The notes below the pieces were generated by a model. That model had not been told where the DNA came from, searched no databases, and worked only from the letters and a program-made list of their open reading frames with translations. From positions 9,871,704 through 9,931,703 of the forward strand of contig NC_088304.1 in NCBI RefSeq assembly GCF_032854445.1: a stretch of DNA of 60,000 nt, written 5' to 3'. Each line of letters opens with the position of its first letter. Position 1 is the stretch's first letter. Both the position numbers and the translations under genes were made by a program. The stretch comes from Liolophura sinensis. Its lineage: Eukaryota; Mollusca; Polyplacophora; Chitonida; Chitonidae. Of this stretch, positions 51,801 to 54,128 are shown piece after piece.

Positions 51801-53811
51801 CACACTGGACATCAACAATGGGACATTCACCTTGTATTGTTGTATATCACACGTAGGCAAATTCTGCGTTCAGTAAAGGGTGATGCAGTACATTTTAGGA
51901 TAACACCCATAATATTTACATTAACAATGCTTTCATGCTGTTTATTGAAAGCTGATGCTCGGGGCATAGGCCTGTCTTTTGTACATGTGAGCTAAAAACA
52001 ACAAGTAAATCAATCAATATTTGAGTACAAGTACTTCTTCTTCAACACAAAAGACTGGCTAACCATGGTGGTAGGAGTTTCTAGATTCAGATGTCTACCA
52101 ATGCTCTAGTGCAATTACGTTCACAGTACCTAATAAAAATTAAGATTTTTTTTAGCCCTAGGTTTGCATATCGCACACAAGGTCTAATCAGTTATGATTT
52201 TTAAGACGCACTTTCATTCACAAATTCAATAATCATAATAATAATCTGTAGATTTCCAACTAGAATAGAAACTTCAATGCATAAATGTATTTCAACAATG
52301 ATGATGATTTAAAACTTCGTAATGAATCTGCAACAGTGGAGACAATATTTACATGTTACTGGAAGCATGTAAGATACATGTAGGTACTTCTCATTGTAAC
52401 CTGCTTTCTTGGAAAAGGATATATCTGACGCTCAGCTGCTTTATGAACATTCGATCAAATTATTGTCTAGTTACGGTTTTATGTATTCAAGACCAAGGGC
52501 ATCAGGACAATTTTGCCATTTTACTTGTGCATACAATCTTTACTCGCAAGGACATGGCTGTGAAACCATAATCTAAGAAACATGGAAGATGATACAAAAA
52601 GCAAGATTCAGTGAAATCTTAAGCTGAAAAACAATGACTTCATTTAAAATCTCTCAACATTTCTGAGAATCTCAGGGCCGATACAACTGTTTTTTTTTTT
52701 TTTTAAAGTATGTTGCTTAGAAAATATCTGTCAATGTCGTGACAAAACCTATATATTGCATGCTTTAATAGGCAAGGTTTCACTTCACGTAGTTTCAAGA
52801 ACTAATCTTACGTTACGTCATAGTTACTGTCGTGCAACAAGGGAGGCAATTCAGAGCAGGCGTATACAGTAATATAATTCACTGTTGTTCGTATCAGCAT
52901 TAAATTCATCCATAGTTCTTCATTTTCTTATACCTTCCCATTTTTGTTTTTTCACCCTCATCTCCTGCTAGCTACAGGCACAGGCTAGTGAAGTGCCCGA
53001 ATGTGCCCGGTCTTGAAGATACTTCCATGTTATTTACACAATATTTTCACCTCATTGCCAATGCAACCAAAACCACTTAAAGCATATGAATGGATTGAGT
53101 AGTGTTAAACAAGATATTCAAGAACATGTGCAGCATGGAATAGGAAATGCAACATATGTTTTGCTCCTTTGCAAGTGTTTCACGCAAACACTATGAGGAT
53201 AAACCAAGGTAACAGGTGGAAATGGTGGACGAGATATTACTTTTCTTTAAATAATAAATGTGTTGAACTTCAATTATTATTTATGCTTCGCTATACAATG
53301 CCTGGGCACAGCTAGCAGAAAGGATTTTATTCAAGTGATGTGGCAACTGAAGCCTTTGTCTTTCATTTGAGATTGTTTGCACAAAAAATGTGTCTTGCAC
53401 CTCATTCTTCTAGTCTAATATGTGTCTCCACCAAAGATTGTACAGCTTTTCCAGAAACCAATGCCAAACGATATCAATTTGAGGAGAGCAGCATATCTAA
53501 TACATAATTTTCTCTTGAAATAGATGTCTTATTATACTGAAGGATCAAATCTTTGCACATTCAAATACCGCAACTTAAGGTAATTCTCCTGGATTCTGGC
53601 ATAAATTTGTTATCCAAAAATAGAATCTGCTGAAAGAAAACTGGGTCACAAATACAATGCGCATTATAACAATCATTATTTCATCAATTTTAGTAAGACT
53701 AATTGATTATGATAAAGCAATCATTTATCTGTCTCATGGCCAGGTTTATGGAGCTGTAGAGGCTACCAAAACGTGAAACATTTACCTTTCATTTGGTGGT
53801 CGGTTTGACAT
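10776..53811 (-). CDS. NCOR: Nuclear receptor corepressor (NCOR1/NCOR2/SMRTER family), 29 coding exons
   Basis: Scaffold corepressor that links unliganded nuclear receptors to HDAC3 and TBL1/GPS2 in the nucleus. Exons (high to low): 53786-53811, 47699-47882, 46801-46904, 46506-46653, 45989-46144, 45510-45626, 44740-44796, 44406-44458, 41824-41890, 40711-40796, 40112-40198, 39015-39117, 38379-38612, 37915-38028, 36508-36569, 35501-35574, 34001-34172, 33096-33211, 31312-31431, 30173-30226, 29003-29145, 28063-28228, 26568-27248, 24666-25498, 21362-23288, 20379-20626, 19270-19474, 15950-16087, 10776-12853. All junctions are GT/AG with matching phase; the total is 8553 nt, 2850 residues (human NCOR1 is about 2440, NCOR2 about 2525). 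Domains: coiled coil ~179-206; DAD/SANT1 ~400-490 with FYYLTKK at 482-488; Cys/His block 561-666; SANT2 ~699-750; CoRNR boxes ~1763 and ~1927; C-terminus [12 protein letters not shown]. One family member is expected in an invertebrate. Alternative exons cannot be judged from DNA alone. Confidence 0.95.
12880..13065. repeat. Degenerate ~35-bp tandem repeat 'caactgacagaat...atcatgat'
   Basis: 'aatcaactgacagaatg', 'caaaccgacagaatatcatg', 'gaccaactgacagaaagta' and 'caaccaactgagagaatacc'-like units recur in the intron just upstream of the last NCOR exon (minus-strand sense). Units vary in length. Confidence 0.6.
14105..15225. repeat. 18-bp minisatellite 'gtaatcatggactggcat'
   Basis: About 34 fairly regular 18-bp units run from 14121 to 14734; more diverged units with small indels continue to about 15225. 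Because 18 is a multiple of three and the unit lacks stops in several frames, long repeat-coded open frames appear on both strands (minus [12 protein letters not shown], plus VIMDWC). These are not credible genes. Confidence 0.93.
15704..15862 (-). mobile_element. SINE-like element, family 1
   Basis: Minus-orientation copy: ATTT-rich tail, then 'gattggtgtttttcgccgta', 'aagaatatttcacttatatg', 'cggcggccagcattatggtt' and 'acgaccatccgtaggttgct'. The tRNA-like head is absent. Confidence 0.85.
15950..16087 (-). CDS. NCOR: NCOR exon 28, Ser/Arg/Pro-rich
   Basis: Encodes [37 protein letters not shown] and LLSTRSRP. Chosen because acceptor TTGGCAG and donor GTCAGA give phase 1 on both sides, matching exons 27 and 29. 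Low family similarity. Confidence 0.7.
16120..16215. repeat. (CA)n and ACAG-rich simple repeat
   Basis: Runs of 'acacacacac' and 'gacagacagaaac' lie just upstream, in transcript sense, of NCOR exon 28. Confidence 0.8.
17190..17460. repeat. ~64-bp tandem repeat, about 4 copies
   Basis: The block 'gataaccctaatttttctcc' / 'ccagttggacagccccatta' / 'tattccccccagcaa' recurs four times at steps near 64 bp, with substitutions, in NCOR intron 27. Confidence 0.85.
19270..19474 (-). CDS. NCOR: NCOR exon 27, NIEPISP
   Basis: Encodes [40 protein letters not shown] and [15 protein letters not shown]. (I/V)EP(I/V)SP is conserved in NCOR1/2. Acceptor GAGCAG, donor GTACAT (weaker than most). Confidence 0.82.
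19885..20329. repeat. 89-bp tandem array, 5 copies
   Basis: 'aaggcctttgaacaatcaaa' begins at 19885, 19974, 20063, 20152 and 20241: exactly 89 bp each, and nearly identical, so recent. The unit contains CTTTGA-acaa-TCAAAG and gggtgg...ccaccca inverted pairs. It lies 50 bp downstream of the exon 26 donor (minus sense) and fills most of NCOR intron 26 (19475-20378). Confidence 0.95.
20379..20626 (-). CDS. NCOR: NCOR exon 26, poly-alanine run and Ser/Pro-rich segment
   Basis: Begins with 12 alanines (mixed GCN codons, 20591-20626 including the split first codon), then [20 protein letters not shown], followed by [16 protein letters not shown] and ends [11 protein letters not shown]. Phase 1 in, phase 0 out. 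Confidence 0.87.
20627..21361 (-). other. NCOR: NCOR intron 25
   Basis: Non-coding and AT-rich, with a short (TA)n run at about 20666-20680. No other feature seen. Confidence 0.7.
21362..23288 (-). CDS. NCOR: NCOR exon 25, TIINDF motif and two CoRNR boxes
   Basis: 1927 nt, residues about 1320-1962. Begins [29 protein letters not shown] matches human TIINDYITSQQMH. A charged stretch ([19 protein letters not shown]) follows. [16 protein letters not shown] (21942-21959) aligns with CoRNR box N3, [30 protein letters not shown] (21450-21467) aligns with N2, LAQHISEVITQDY. In the family these short helices dock into unliganded nuclear receptors. Confidence 0.95.
23289..24665 (-). other. NCOR: NCOR intron 24 (1.4 kb)
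   Basis: Non-coding sequence with a poly-A run near 23695-23709. I recognise no repeat or gene in it. Confidence 0.65.
24666..25498 (-). CDS. NCOR: NCOR exon 24, GSITQGTP / GSITRGTP repeats
   Basis: 833 nt, residues about 1042-1319. Contains [27 protein letters not shown] and [19 protein letters not shown]. The paired GSI(T/S)xG(T/I)P motifs are a hallmark of NCOR1/2 in the same order. The rest is Pro/His/Gly-rich. Confidence 0.93.
25499..26567 (-). other. NCOR: NCOR intron 23 (1.1 kb)
   Basis: Contains a SINE-like copy at 25765-25881 and a duplicated segment around 26150-26350 ('gaatataaaa(t/c)...tctctgttcaaa...gtgaattctacat'). Otherwise AT-rich. Confidence 0.65.
25765..25881 (-). mobile_element. 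SINE-like element, family 1, truncated at a 24-A run
   Basis: 'tttggtgttttatgccgaaa', 'caagaatatttcacttatac', 'ggccagcattatagtgagag', then an A run to about 25880. The head half is gone. Confidence 0.75.
26568..27248 (-). CDS. NCOR: NCOR exon 23, Pro/Ser-rich region ending in a [11 protein letters not shown] motif
   Basis: 681 nt, residues about 815-1042. Starts [14 protein letters not shown], is rich in Pro, Ser and Gly ([17 protein letters not shown]), and ends [29 protein letters not shown] has the I-x3-I-x3-L spacing of a CoRNR-like helix. Acceptor GATCAGTAG, donor GTAAGT, phase 1 on both sides. Confidence 0.87.
27500..27562 (+). mobile_element. SINE-like fragment, family 1
   Basis: Short core 'tacgtgggaaggcctgtctg' plus 'caacctgcggatggtcgtgg', typical of family 1, without head or tail. 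Confidence 0.6.
27715..27960 (-). mobile_element. SINE-like element, family 2
   Basis: Shares with the copies at 34240 and 37145 the blocks 'cgtacttcacaatttttcag', 'ccatgtgacg', 'acatacactatgtcttcctg', 'gacacatgacattccaccca' and 'ctctcagtgttgaatgccaa'. The tRNA-like head is not evident in this copy. Confidence 0.72.
28063..28228 (-). CDS. NCOR: NCOR exon 22, acidic serine stretch
   Basis: Encodes [40 protein letters not shown] and [29 protein letters not shown] matches human ESVASTVSAQEDED. Many SxxE/D sites suit casein kinase 2. Confidence 0.9.
28229..29002 (-). other. NCOR: NCOR intron 21
   Basis: Non-coding. It contains a SINE-like copy (28815-28965) that ends 37 bp from the exon 21 donor. 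Confidence 0.7.
28815..28965 (-). mobile_element. SINE-like element, family 1
   Basis: Well-kept 3' half: 'gattggtgttttacgctgta', 'ctcaagaatatttcacttat', 'acgacggcggccagcattat', 'acgaccatccgcaggttgct'. ATTT-rich tail at 28815-28835. Confidence 0.88.
29003..29145 (-). CDS. NCOR: NCOR exon 21, SANT2 body
   Basis: Encodes [40 protein letters not shown] and QEYKKNK. The GRDWAAI[19 protein letters not shown] signature is that of NCOR SANT2, which binds unacetylated histone H4 tails in the family. Confidence 0.97.
29146..29540 (-). other. NCOR: NCOR intron 20, part next to exon 21
   Basis: AT-rich non-coding DNA with no recognised feature; the remainder of the intron is the 35-bp array. Confidence 0.65.
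29541..30162. repeat. 35-bp tandem array, about 17 copies
   Basis: The unit 'gctaaaattcacctgtacag' + 'cctgttgtgaaccca' repeats exactly at 29541, 29576, 29611 and so on for seven near-perfect copies, then continues with more varied units to about 30162. In transcript sense it starts right after the exon 20 donor, and each perfect unit shows a donor-like CAG|GTGAAT. Confidence 0.95.
30173..30226 (-). CDS. NCOR: NCOR exon 20, start of SANT2
   Basis: 54 nt: [17 protein letters not shown] with split codons at both ends. Human NCOR1: [19 protein letters not shown] 35-bp tandem array begins just after its donor. Confidence 0.95.
30227..31311 (-). other. NCOR: NCOR intron 19 (1.1 kb)
   Basis: Holds a near full-length SINE-like copy at 30586-30838. 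The rest is non-coding without a recognised feature. Confidence 0.7.
30586..30838 (-). mobile_element. Near full-length SINE-like element, family 1
   Basis: Runs from the ATTT-rich tail through 'gccagcattatagtgagagg', 'cttcccatgtacggctggag' and 'aggaagccagcaggagctgg' to the tRNA-like head 'gaccacctcaatcaaagagg' + 'ccccgtgg' (head at high coordinate). 'cttgaactc' (30748-30756) lies in the B-box region. Confidence 0.83.
31312..31431 (-). CDS. NCOR: NCOR exon 19, last CxxC of the Cys/His module
   Basis: Encodes [39 protein letters not shown] and one base. CCSAC (662-666) supplies the last putative metal ligands. Confidence 0.87.
31432..33095 (-). other. NCOR: NCOR intron 18 (1.7 kb)
   Basis: Contains the 43-bp array at 32457-32714. 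Otherwise AT-rich non-coding DNA. Confidence 0.7.
32457..32714. repeat. 43-bp tandem array, 6 copies
   Basis: 'ggctatttcttcacattttt' + 'tcatgcctctttaatgggcc' + 'tct' begins at 32457, 32500, 32543, 32586, 32629 and 32672. The units are almost identical (one T-to-C seen), so the array is young. Confidence 0.96.
33096..33211 (-). CDS. NCOR: NCOR exon 18, second part of the Cys/His module
   Basis: Encodes [38 protein letters not shown], with a split His before it and a split Gln after. The basic [13 protein letters not shown] stretch could also serve as a nuclear localisation signal. Phases 2 and 1 fit exons 17 and 19. Confidence 0.87.
33212..34000 (-). other. NCOR: NCOR intron 17
   Basis: Non-coding; nothing recognised beyond AT-rich sequence. 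Confidence 0.65.
34001..34172 (-). CDS. NCOR: NCOR exon 17, first part of the Cys/His module
   Basis: Encodes [40 protein letters not shown] and [16 protein letters not shown]. Cysteines fall at about 563, 566, 584, 601, 604 and 606, preceded by His 561-562: two CxxC pairs about 35 residues apart, as in a treble-clef or GATA-like zinc site. Vertebrate NCORs have a charged low-complexity stretch here. The zinc role is inferred from spacing only. Confidence 0.88.
34173..35500 (-). other. NCOR: NCOR intron 16 (1.3 kb)
   Basis: Holds a family 2 element at 34240-34515. The remainder has no recognised feature. Confidence 0.65.
34240..34515 (-). mobile_element. SINE-like element, family 2
   Basis: Blocks 'cttcacaatttttcagccat', 'gatgacgaggagtca', 'acacatactgtatcttctag', 'accagacatgacactctacc' and 'ctctcagtgctgggcgtcaa' match the copy at 37145-37490. 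The tRNA-like head is missing. Confidence 0.75.
35501..35574 (-). CDS. NCOR: NCOR exon 16, [17 protein letters not shown]
   Basis: Acceptor TTTTTTCAG|TATCC and donor GTAAGA. Encodes [20 protein letters not shown] and NDGE plus one base. A second in-frame donor, ACAG|GTAATG, lies 15 nt inside. The acceptor itself is the end unit of a 40-bp tandem array (35575-36010). Confidence 0.82.
35575..36010. repeat. 40-bp tandem array duplicating the exon 16 splice acceptor
   Basis: About 11 units of 'tactgaaaaattacacatca' + 'tcatggcaaatatcctcgga', the central ones at an exact 40-bp step. Read on the minus strand, each good unit is TGTAATTTTTCAG|TATCCGAGG, almost the true exon 16 boundary TTTTTTCAG|TATCCGGG. 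The array lies directly upstream of that acceptor in intron 15. Confidence 0.93.
36012..36507 (-). other. NCOR: Rest of NCOR intron 15
   Basis: No recognised feature; a short open frame here shows no domain and lacks splice support. Confidence 0.6.
36508..36569 (-). CDS. NCOR: NCOR exon 15, short acidic linker
   Basis: Encodes [20 protein letters not shown] and a split Gln/His codon. Low-similarity linker after SANT1; called from clean splice sites (ATCTTTCACAG reading, GTAAGT) and phase agreement with both neighbours. Confidence 0.8.
36612..36806 (-). mobile_element. SINE-like element, family 1
   Basis: 'tttgactggtgtttaactca', 'gaatatttcacctatacc', 'ggccagaattatggtgggca', 'ccatctgcaggtttctgaca' and 'gccagagaggaagacagcat' in order. 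Confidence 0.82.
37145..37490 (-). mobile_element. Near full-length tRNA-derived SINE, family 2
   Basis: The 5' head, at high coordinate, reads on the minus strand GGTGGCCTAATGGCTAGAGC with an A-box-like TGGCCTAATGGC (37464-37475). GATCAAACC (37423-37431) fits the B-box consensus GWTCRANNC. The body then matches the copies at 27715 and 34240 and ends in the 'cgtacttaacaacttttcag' segment near 37162-37181, which resembles the family 1 tail. Confidence 0.78.
37748..37884 (-). mobile_element. SINE-like element, family 1, next to exon 14
   Basis: ATTT tail, 'gattggtgttttacgccgta', 'ctcaagaatata', 'gccagcattatggtgggagg' and 'ggttgctggcagaccttccc'. It ends about 30 bp from the exon 14 donor. Confidence 0.85.
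37915..38028 (-). CDS. NCOR: NCOR exon 14, end of SANT1 with YYLTKK
   Basis: 38 codons: [20 protein letters not shown], then [24 protein letters not shown] (483-488) holds the tyrosines and lysines that contact HDAC3 and inositol tetraphosphate in human SMRT. A SINE copy ends about 30 bp downstream of its donor. Confidence 0.96.
38085..38150 (-). mobile_element. SINE-like tail fragment, family 1
   Basis: 'taatttatttgactggtgtt' followed by a diverged 'taaccttgttcacaaggttt'. Only the tail can be recognised; it lies in NCOR intron 13 (38029-38378), which holds nothing else of note. Confidence 0.4.
38379..38612 (-). CDS. NCOR: NCOR exon 13, DAD and SANT1
   Basis: 78 codons. Encodes [37 protein letters not shown], then the SANT1 fold [20 protein letters not shown] and [12 protein letters not shown]. 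In the family this domain binds and activates HDAC3 with an inositol phosphate at the interface. The conserved VIPPMM, FINxNGLxEDPM and PKNFxLIASxLERK blocks are all present. Confidence 0.97.
38786..38960 (-). mobile_element. SINE-like element, family 1
   Basis: 'tttgatttatgttttacgcc', 'actcaagaatatttcactta', 'cgaccagcattgaggtagga', 'cttcccatgtatgaccagag' and 'gccagtatgagctgga'. In NCOR intron 12 (38613-39014). Confidence 0.8.
39015..39117 (-). CDS. NCOR: NCOR exon 12, entry to the DAD
   Basis: Encodes [20 protein letters not shown] and [14 protein letters not shown]. Human: RGAGLSATIARSEHEISEIIDGLSEQENNEKQM. This helix is part of the HDAC3-activating deacetylase activation domain. Confidence 0.94.
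39230..39430. repeat. Unnamed dispersed repeat (second copy at 41265-41470)
   Basis: Shared order of blocks: 'cctctgca(a/g)cca...ttggaaacattctgaga', 'aaataatttgca(c/a)agctttag', 'cataataactatgcaaaaattcca(c)', 'aaggttg(a/g)(t/a)gaattacagta'. Both copies sit in NCOR introns in the same orientation. Confidence 0.6.
39696..39884 (-). mobile_element. SINE-like element, family 1
   Basis: 'ttctatttatgccgtactca', 'agaatatttcacttatatga', 'tggcggccagcattatggtg', 'acgaccatctgcaggttgct' and 'gccacagaggaagccagcag'. Confidence 0.85.
40112..40198 (-). CDS. NCOR: NCOR exon 11, [16 protein letters not shown]
   Basis: Encodes [20 protein letters not shown] and REDKERYP plus a split Arg. Human: ESKTREYYEKQFPEIRKQREQQERFQR. 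Acceptor CCTTTCAG, donor GTATGT. Confidence 0.94.
40711..40796 (-). CDS. NCOR: NCOR exon 10, [19 protein letters not shown]
   Basis: Encodes [20 protein letters not shown], then KIENGAKR plus two bases. Human: CQRYDQLMEAWEKKVDRIENNPRRKAK. Donor GTAAGT. Confidence 0.94.
40797..41823 (-). other. NCOR: NCOR intron 9 (1.0 kb)
   Basis: Contains the second copy of the unnamed repeat (41265-41470). NCOR intron 10 (40199-40710) holds nothing recognised. Confidence 0.6.
41265..41470. repeat. Unnamed dispersed repeat, partner of 39230-39430
   Basis: 'caactgcctctgcagccaat', 'attttgaaacattctgagag', 'gaaataatttgcaaagtttt', 'cataataatcgtacgcataa' and 'gaaaaggttggagatttaca' parallel the copy in intron 11. 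Confidence 0.6.
41824..41890 (-). CDS. NCOR: NCOR exon 9, [15 protein letters not shown]
   Basis: Acceptor TTTTCCAG, donor GTGAGA. Encodes [19 protein letters not shown] and KIR; human NCOR1 reads MRKKLILFFKRRNHARKQR. Basic helix between the N-terminal repression domain and DAD. Confidence 0.9.
42062..42130. repeat. Dispersed repeat 'gaatgaatgattatggctta', copy 1
   Basis: 'gaatgaatgattatggctta' + 'acgccaaatcggcaa' recurs at 45658-45730 as 'gaatgaatgattatggctta' + 'atgccactttggcaa', and in shorter form near 54880. A third dispersed family; boundaries uncertain. Confidence 0.55.
43422..43530. repeat. TTCGCCA/TGGCGAA-rich patch
   Basis: 'ttgctttcgccac' occurs twice 30 bp apart, the first copy followed by its inverse 'tggcgaa'; more 'tggcgaa' and 'tcgaagtctagcgact' follow. 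It may be part of a small foldback element. Confidence 0.4.
44301..44333 (-). other. NCOR: Candidate duplicated micro-exon of NCOR (33 nt)
   Basis: Minus-strand sequence flanked by CATGCAG and GTAAGC encodes [11 protein letters not shown] when inserted after exon 8. Exon 8 ends in phase 2 and this segment keeps phase 2, so 11 residues could be added without a frameshift. The HENxRK-GTAAGY stretch and the following ~30 nt of intron are clearly copied from exon 8 and its donor. The acceptor has a weak pyrimidine tract, so it may be unused. Confidence 0.35.
44406..44458 (-). CDS. NCOR: NCOR exon 8, [17 protein letters not shown]
   Basis: 53 nt encoding [17 protein letters not shown] plus two bases, nearly identical to human [16 protein letters not shown]. 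The donor is GTAAGTAC. A partial duplicate of its 3' end and donor lies just downstream at 44301-44333. Confidence 0.94.
44740..44796 (-). CDS. NCOR: NCOR exon 7, [14 protein letters not shown]
   Basis: 19 codons, [19 protein letters not shown], matching human KKAEEAHKIFEGLGPKVEL. Acceptor TTTGCAG, donor GTGAGT. Confidence 0.93.
44918..44972 (-). mobile_element. Degenerate SINE-like tail, family 1
   Basis: 'tcatgtatttgactggagtt' and 'tcctgctgttctcaagaata' recall the family 1 tail. A second degenerate body segment at 45205-45300 ('cactcaagaatttatcactt', 'aggaggaaaccagagtgccc') may belong to the same family. Both lie in NCOR intron 6 (44797-45509). Confidence 0.45.
45510..45626 (-). CDS. NCOR: NCOR exon 6, QIIYAENR
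   Basis: 39 codons: [20 protein letters not shown], then [19 protein letters not shown]. Human NCOR1 has EEEAAKPPEPEKPVSPPP...IVQIIYDENRKKA at the same point. Confidence 0.94.
45658..45730. repeat. Dispersed repeat 'gaatgaatgattatggctta', copy 2
   Basis: Matches the copy at 42062-42130. It occupies part of NCOR intron 5 (45627-45988), which has no other feature. Confidence 0.55.
45989..46144 (-). CDS. NCOR: NCOR exon 5, coiled coil of the N-terminal repression domain
   Basis: Encodes [20 protein letters not shown] and then [20 protein letters not shown] and IRKLRTKQ (residues about 179-206). In NCOR1 the same [13 protein letters not shown] helix lies in repression domain 1, which contacts GPS2/TBL1. 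The exon is exactly 52 codons, phase 0 at both ends. Confidence 0.93.
46506..46653 (-). CDS. NCOR: NCOR exon 4, [16 protein letters not shown]
   Basis: Acceptor TTTCTAG and donor GTATGT. Encodes [18 protein letters not shown], then [20 protein letters not shown] and DIREPEIKR. The KRxRV basic patch parallels the SKRPRLEQ segment of vertebrate NCOR1. Confidence 0.87.
46801..46904 (-). CDS. NCOR: NCOR exon 3, [11 protein letters not shown]
   Basis: Encodes [20 protein letters not shown] followed by [15 protein letters not shown]. The RRRP(T/S)LL block matches the RRRPSLLSEFH block near the NCOR1 N-terminus. Confidence 0.88.
46905..47698 (-). other. NCOR: NCOR intron 2
   Basis: Non-coding, with a 'catacatacatacattcata' simple repeat at about 46937-46970. 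NCOR intron 4 (46145-46505) is likewise featureless apart from AT-rich runs. Confidence 0.65.
47699..47882 (-). CDS. NCOR: NCOR exon 2, N-terminal Pro/Ser/Tyr-rich region
   Basis: Acceptor TTGTTGTAG and donor GTGGGT. Encodes [20 protein letters not shown], then an [14 protein letters not shown] stretch and YREQYQ. Resembles the low-complexity, tyrosine-containing start of vertebrate NCORs (residues about 9-70 here). Confidence 0.85.
47920..48130 (-). mobile_element. Degenerate SINE-like sequence
   Basis: 'catttattttgattggggtt' and 'ttacacagctcttgaaaata' resemble the family 1 tail; 'gggtggaggaaactgtagtg' and 'accattggtgagttactgaa' resemble the body. Strongly diverged. Confidence 0.45.
50208..50300 (-). 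mobile_element. Degenerate SINE-like sequence, family 1
   Basis: 'atttatttatttgactgaaa', 'tactcaagagtatttcacat' and 'atggcgatggcagacattac' follow the family 1 order with many changes. Confidence 0.5.
53786..53811 (-). CDS. NCOR: NCOR coding exon 1 (start codon)
   Basis: ATG at 53811-53809 begins MSNRPPNE, with a split Arg codon before the donor GTAAAT. The start is chosen because the 26-nt exon joins exon 2 in phase to give ...[20 protein letters not shown], and because an in-frame start is needed upstream of exon 2. Only 240 bp separate it from the start of the opposite gene. Confidence 0.78.
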
Positions 53812-54051
53812 ACTTCCTCCAAAATTTTATTCCGCCATTCTTATCGTGACGTCATCATGTCGATCAGTGCGTGGAAAATGTCCAGCCTCCTCTTTATTTA
53901 TCGAATTTAAAATTATAAAGATAAATTTTCGCACCTTATTTCAATAAAATATTGACACTGAAATTTATAATTTTGACCAATCATAAATCCGACGCTTCGC
54001 TTCGTCTTGTCGGTGTCAGAGGATGTAAACAACGACAGAGAGAATCCCGCG
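53812..54051. promoter_or_regulatory. Bidirectional promoter between NCOR and the right-hand gene
   Basis: Only 240 bp lie between the two divergent start codons. A perfect cAMP-response element TGACGTCA is at 53847-53854. ATGGCGG (core of the YY1-type motif) occurs on the minus strand at 53832-53838 and on the plus strand at the right-hand start (54052-54058). No TATA box at a fixed distance is obvious. Transcription start sites cannot be placed from sequence. Confidence 0.6.
53827..53838 (-). other. NCOR: Minimal upstream ORF in the NCOR 5' leader
   Basis: ATG GCG GAA TAA (Met-Ala-Glu-stop) on the minus strand ends 15 nt before the NCOR start codon. It matters only if transcription begins above 53838. 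Confidence 0.45.
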
Positions 54052-54128
54052 ATGGCGGACTTGTATGAACCCGACTTTGGAACGGCGTACTACCGATCTA
54101 AAGATCCCGTCAAAAATCTGAAGCTCAG
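54052..54128 (+). CDS. Unrecognised gene, exon 1
   Basis: MADLYEPDFGTAYYRSKDPV + KNLKL and two bases of Arg; donor GTGAGA at 54129. Called from the ATG, codon-like composition and phase agreement with exon 2. Confidence 0.75.

Larger units (their letters stand above)
47883..53785 (-). other. NCOR: NCOR intron 1 (5.9 kb)
   Basis: The largest intron. It contains degenerate SINE-like sequence at 47920-48130 and 50208-50300, poly-A/T runs near 49471, 50930 and 52690, and otherwise AT-rich DNA. No coding region with recognisable features on either strand. Enhancers are possible but nothing in the sequence points to one. Confidence 0.65.

Noticed and set aside
47883-53785. A nested gene in the 5.9-kb first NCOR intron
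   Set aside because: Open frames are all short, on both strands, with no recognisable motif or consistent splice chain.
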